64,000 nucleotides of DNA from Saccharicrinis sp963677245 (GTDB taxonomy: Bacteria > Bacteroidota > Bacteroidia > Bacteroidales > Marinilabiliaceae). Of the stretch, positions 61,548-64,000 are shown in pieces. The translations under genes and the position numbers were made by a program. The DNA lies in NCBI GenBank assembly GCA_963677245.1, contig OY781921.1, positions 248,001-312,000 on the forward strand, written 5' to 3'. Position 1 is the first letter of the stretch. Each line of letters opens with the position of its first letter. Under the pieces are notes generated by a model. That model did no database searches. It saw only the letters and a list, made by a program, of their open reading frames with translations, and was not told the DNA's origin.

Positions 61548-63326
61548 TTACAACGCTTTTGTTTGTTCCCTTAACCAGTTTTTAAGCTCATCATCCAATA
61601 GTGGAGATAATTTATCATAAACTGTTTGGTGATAATGATTTAGCCATTCCAGTTCTTCGTGATTCAATAAGGAAACTTCAATTGATTTAAGGTCAATAGG
61701 GCAGAGGGTTAGTGTTTCAAACTTAAGAAAATCACCAAAGTCAGAATTTTTAGAAGAAACAGTTAAAATCAGGTTTTCGATACGAATTCCATATTCTCCG
61801 GCTCTATATAACCCCGGTTCGTTTGAAGTAACCATCCCTTCCATAAAAGCTATGCCATTGTCTTCCGGGCGAATACTTTGCGGTCCTTCATGAACATTTA
61901 AAAAGCAACCAACTCCGTGACCTGTTCCATGACCGTAATTTAATCCTTTTGACCATAGTGGTTTTCTGGCTAATATATCCAGGTGAACTCCTCTGGTTCC
62001 GACAGGAAAACATGTGGTAGATAAAGCAATGTTTCCTTTCAGTACCATAGTAAAGTCAATTTTTTGTTGCTCAGTAGGTTCTCCCAGGTGGATAGTTCTG
62101 GTAATATCTGTTGTACCTTCCAAATACTGGCCTCCAGAATCAACCAAATAAAAGTTGTCAGGTTTCAGTTTTATATCCGTTTCTTTAGATACTGAGTAGT
62201 GAACAATTGCTCCATGTTCAGCAAATCCTGATATGGTTGTAAATGAATCACCTTTGTAGTTTTCGTTTTCACTTCTAAACTTTTTTAATTGTTTTGAAGC
62301 TACTAACTCACTAACTTCTCCAGAAGGAACTTTTTTTTCGAGCCAATGAATAAATTTAACCATAGCCACTCCATCTTTAATCATGGCTTTTCTAAATCCA
62401 TCTTGTTCTGTTTTGTTTTTAGTTCCTTTTAAATCCTTCACAATGCTTGCTAATTCTACTTTAACAACTTCTTTAGGAATTAAAGAGAAGATTTTAGCAT
62501 TAGTTGTGGATGGATCAAAAATTAAACCTGATTCAACAGGCATTTCTTTTACCCATTTAAAAATATCGGTATATAAATGGATGGATATATCATCTTTTGA
62601 GAGCTCTTTACCAATTGAGGATGTGATTTTATGGGTATCAATAAATAAATAAACTGCATCAAGCGATATAATCATATAGGCGTGAAATACCGGATTGTAA
62701 GGCACATCGTTTCCTCTTAAATTTAAAGTCCAGGCAATTTCATCTAGAGATGTAACAATGTAATGCGATGCATCTTGCTGGCGCATTGCATTTCGGATTT
62801 GTTCAATTTTTTCAGTTCGGCTTAATCCTGCATATTGTGTTTCGTGGACGAAAATACTATTCTCCGGAATAGGAGGTCTTCCTTCCCATATATCGTCCAG
62901 TAAAGTCTGATTGGGATCAAGGGTGATACCATAATGTTTATATTTTTTAGAAAGTCTTCGGGCTTCGTTTATTGAAAAAACTTCGCCTTCAAAAGCCAGT
63001 TTACTACCAGGGTCTAATCTTTCTGCGATCCAATCAATATAATCTGGTGTTTCCGGTTCAGAAGATTTAAATAAATCTATTCCTGAACCTTCCAACTCTT
63101 GTTCTGCTTGTAAATAATATCTACTGTCTGTCCATAAGCCTGCTTCGTCAGCTAAAATAACAACAGTTCCTGCAGATCCGGTAAAACCTGATATAAACTC
63201 TCTTTTCTTCCAGTGTGCAGCGGTGTATTCACTCATGTGTGGATCACTACCAGGAATGATATACGCATCAACTCCTAAGGACAACATTTTAGTACGCAGC
63301 AAGAAAATAAGATCGGCAGTAGACAT
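61548..63326 (-). CDS. Aminopeptidase P family protein (M24)
   Basis: 592 residues, the long eukaryotic-like APP form with two N-terminal creatinase-like domains and a C-terminal pita-bread fold. Metal ligands are in YLVDSGGQYLEGTTDITRT (Asp pair), GHGTGHGVG (His), TSNEPGLY (Glu) and GIRIENL (Glu). It removes N-terminal residues before proline from peptides. No signal peptide, so cytoplasmic. In the same operon as GT2, with a 13-base gap. Confidence 0.93.
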   Translation of the reverse strand: MSTADLIFLLRTKMLSLGVDAYIIPGSDPHMSEYTAAHWKKREFISGFTGSAGTVVILADEAGLWTDSRYYLQAEQELEGSGIDLFKSSEPETPDYIDWIAERLDPGSKLAFEGEVFSINEARRLSKKYKHYGITLDPNQTLLDDIWEGRPPIPENSIFVHETQYAGLSRTEKIEQIRNAMRQQDASHYIVTSLDEIAWTLNLRGNDVPYNPVFHAYMIISLDAVYLFIDTHKITSSIGKELSKDDISIHLYTDIFKWVKEMPVESGLIFDPSTTNAKIFSLIPKEVVKVELASIVKDLKGTKNKTEQDGFRKAMIKDGVAMVKFIHWLEKKVPSGEVSELVASKQLKKFRSENENYKGDSFTTISGFAEHGAIVHYSVSKETDIKLKPDNFYLVDSGGQYLEGTTDITRTIHLGEPTEQQKIDFTMVLKGNIALSTTCFPVGTRGVHLDILARKPLWSKGLNYGHGTGHGVGCFLNVHEGPQSIRPEDNGIAFMEGMVTSNEPGLYRAGEYGIRIENLILTVSSKNSDFGDFLKFETLTLCPIDLKSIEVSLLNHEELEWLNHYHQTVYDKLSPLLDDELKNWLREQTKAL

Positions 63327-63342
63327 AATGCAATATTTTAAA

Positions 63343-64000
63343 TTATTTAAAAATTATATTTTCATCACGGTTAAAGATAATAACTTTTGATTTTGTATCC
63401 GGGTTAAATCCAACATCTCCGGAAAAGGATTGGTTTAGATTTTCGGTGAATATCTCAAGGTTGTTTCCACTGTTGTGAATCAATTTTCCATTTATTACTT
63501 CTCCGTTTAAAATATATGAACAGGATGGATTGAGTTGAATTTGAGTTTTTGTTTGGTGATTACTTATTGTTAATTCGTTAAAATCAACTGATGAGTTTAA
63601 AATATCAACACTTCCTCCGGTACAATTTAATTTTGCCTTTTTTGTAAAGTTACCAATGGATAGAATGCTATTTTGGCTGTTTATTTCAACGCTGTCAATA
63701 TTGGAAATGCTTATTAAATCAACTTCGGAATGCCCATTAAAAGATTCACATTGATTTATTTGTAACTGATTGTATGACGATTGAACTTGAATATGCTCTG
63801 CTTTTAAAATTTCAATAACAGAATTTTTTACCTGCAGGTGTGTGTTACCAACCTGATTTATTTTGCCGTTACATTGATTAAGAACAATATGATTTTCAAT
63901 GGAATCATTAATCGGGTTTAGTCCTTTAAAAAAAATATCACAATGTGAAATATTAGCATATGTTCCACCTAAAACATTTCCAACATTAACTTTTCCATGT
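63343..64000 (-). CDS. Partial unknown protein, continues beyond window
   Basis: The C-terminal 218 residues of a gene whose start lies past the window edge; the stop is at 63343-63345. The sequence is repetitive, with many short segments of similar type (IENHIVLNQCNG, HIQVQSSYNQ, SEVDLISISN, SILSIGN, VDILNSS). That looks like a beta-helix (right-handed parallel) or DUF-type polymeric protein, rich in Asn and Ser. Its end lies 16 bases from the aminopeptidase P start, so it is in the same operon. A domain family cannot be named. Confidence 0.75.
   Translation of the reverse strand, partial: HGKVNVGNVLGGTYANISHCDIFFKGLNPINDSIENHIVLNQCNGKINQVGNTHLQVKNSVIEILKAEHIQVQSSYNQLQINQCESFNGHSEVDLISISNIDSVEINSQNSILSIGNFTKKAKLNCTGGSVDILNSSVDFNELTISNHQTKTQIQLNPSCSYILNGEVINGKLIHNSGNNLEIFTENLNQSFSGDVGFNPDTKSKVIIFNRDENIIFK

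Overview
The window is about 64 kb of AT-rich chromosome from a member of the Bacteroidota, most likely an anaerobic or facultative, probably aquatic, relative of the Marinilabiliales/Bacteroidales. The evidence is the promoter grammar (TTG, about 19-21 bases, TAnnTTTG), secreted proteins with C-terminal type IX secretion sorting domains, outer-membrane beta-barrel and TonB proteins, GH2/GH51 glycosidases, and a fermentative acetate/butyrate gene cluster. The lineage below phylum is inference. No rRNA, CRISPR array, prophage or transposase is visible.

Region by region. 1-6170 is an accessory stretch. It opens with five tandem 41-bp palindromic repeats and continues with short orphan genes separated by recurring intergenic modules, resembling an array of gene cassettes. 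6170-9400 holds a cupin, a Crp/Fnr-type regulator, a type IX-secreted protein and a small conserved protein. 9400-17540 holds an S41 peptidase, a carboxyltransferase with two biotin domains, an N-acetylglucosamine-kinase-like protein, a HAD phosphatase, and a GntR-type regulator next to galT; these last two share a two-box operator directly downstream of both promoters. 17700-24600 holds a lipoprotein, a duplicated glycine-rich secreted protein, a helical protein and truC. 24800-33700 holds a GH51 arabinofuranosidase, a small membrane protein, purL, two DUF5684 paralogues and a membrane J-domain protein. 33700-43000 holds the queuosine operon queC-queE-queF, panE, a DUF429 protein, a beta-barrel protein, a His/Tyr-rich secreted protein behind a sigma-54-type promoter, a GH2 beta-galactosidase and tRNA-Arg(ACG). 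43100-48840 holds tonB, pabB, tilS and mnmA (the last two overlap at their stops) and a DUF1338 protein. 48900-54640 holds pta, an atypical 3-hydroxyacyl-CoA dehydrogenase, ackA, ptb and buk. 54670-58210 holds a cation/proton antiporter and a type IX-secreted serine protease. 58213-64000 is a tightly spaced minus-strand operon (DUF4465 lipoprotein, TlpA-like protein, GT2, aminopeptidase P, and a partial gene at the window edge).

How the genes work together. pta-ackA and ptb-buk are two parallel routes from acyl-CoA to acid plus ATP, with a dehydrogenase-like gene inside the acetate pair. queC, queE and queF cover the later steps of preQ1 synthesis. The GntR-like regulator probably controls itself and galT. 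tilS, mnmA, truC and the que genes make tRNA modification a recurring theme. The most unusual signals are the cassette-like accessory region, the covarying palindromic repeats, the operator pair, the sigma-54-like promoter, the dehydrogenase lacking a catalytic Asn, and the altered iron-sulfur loop of QueE.
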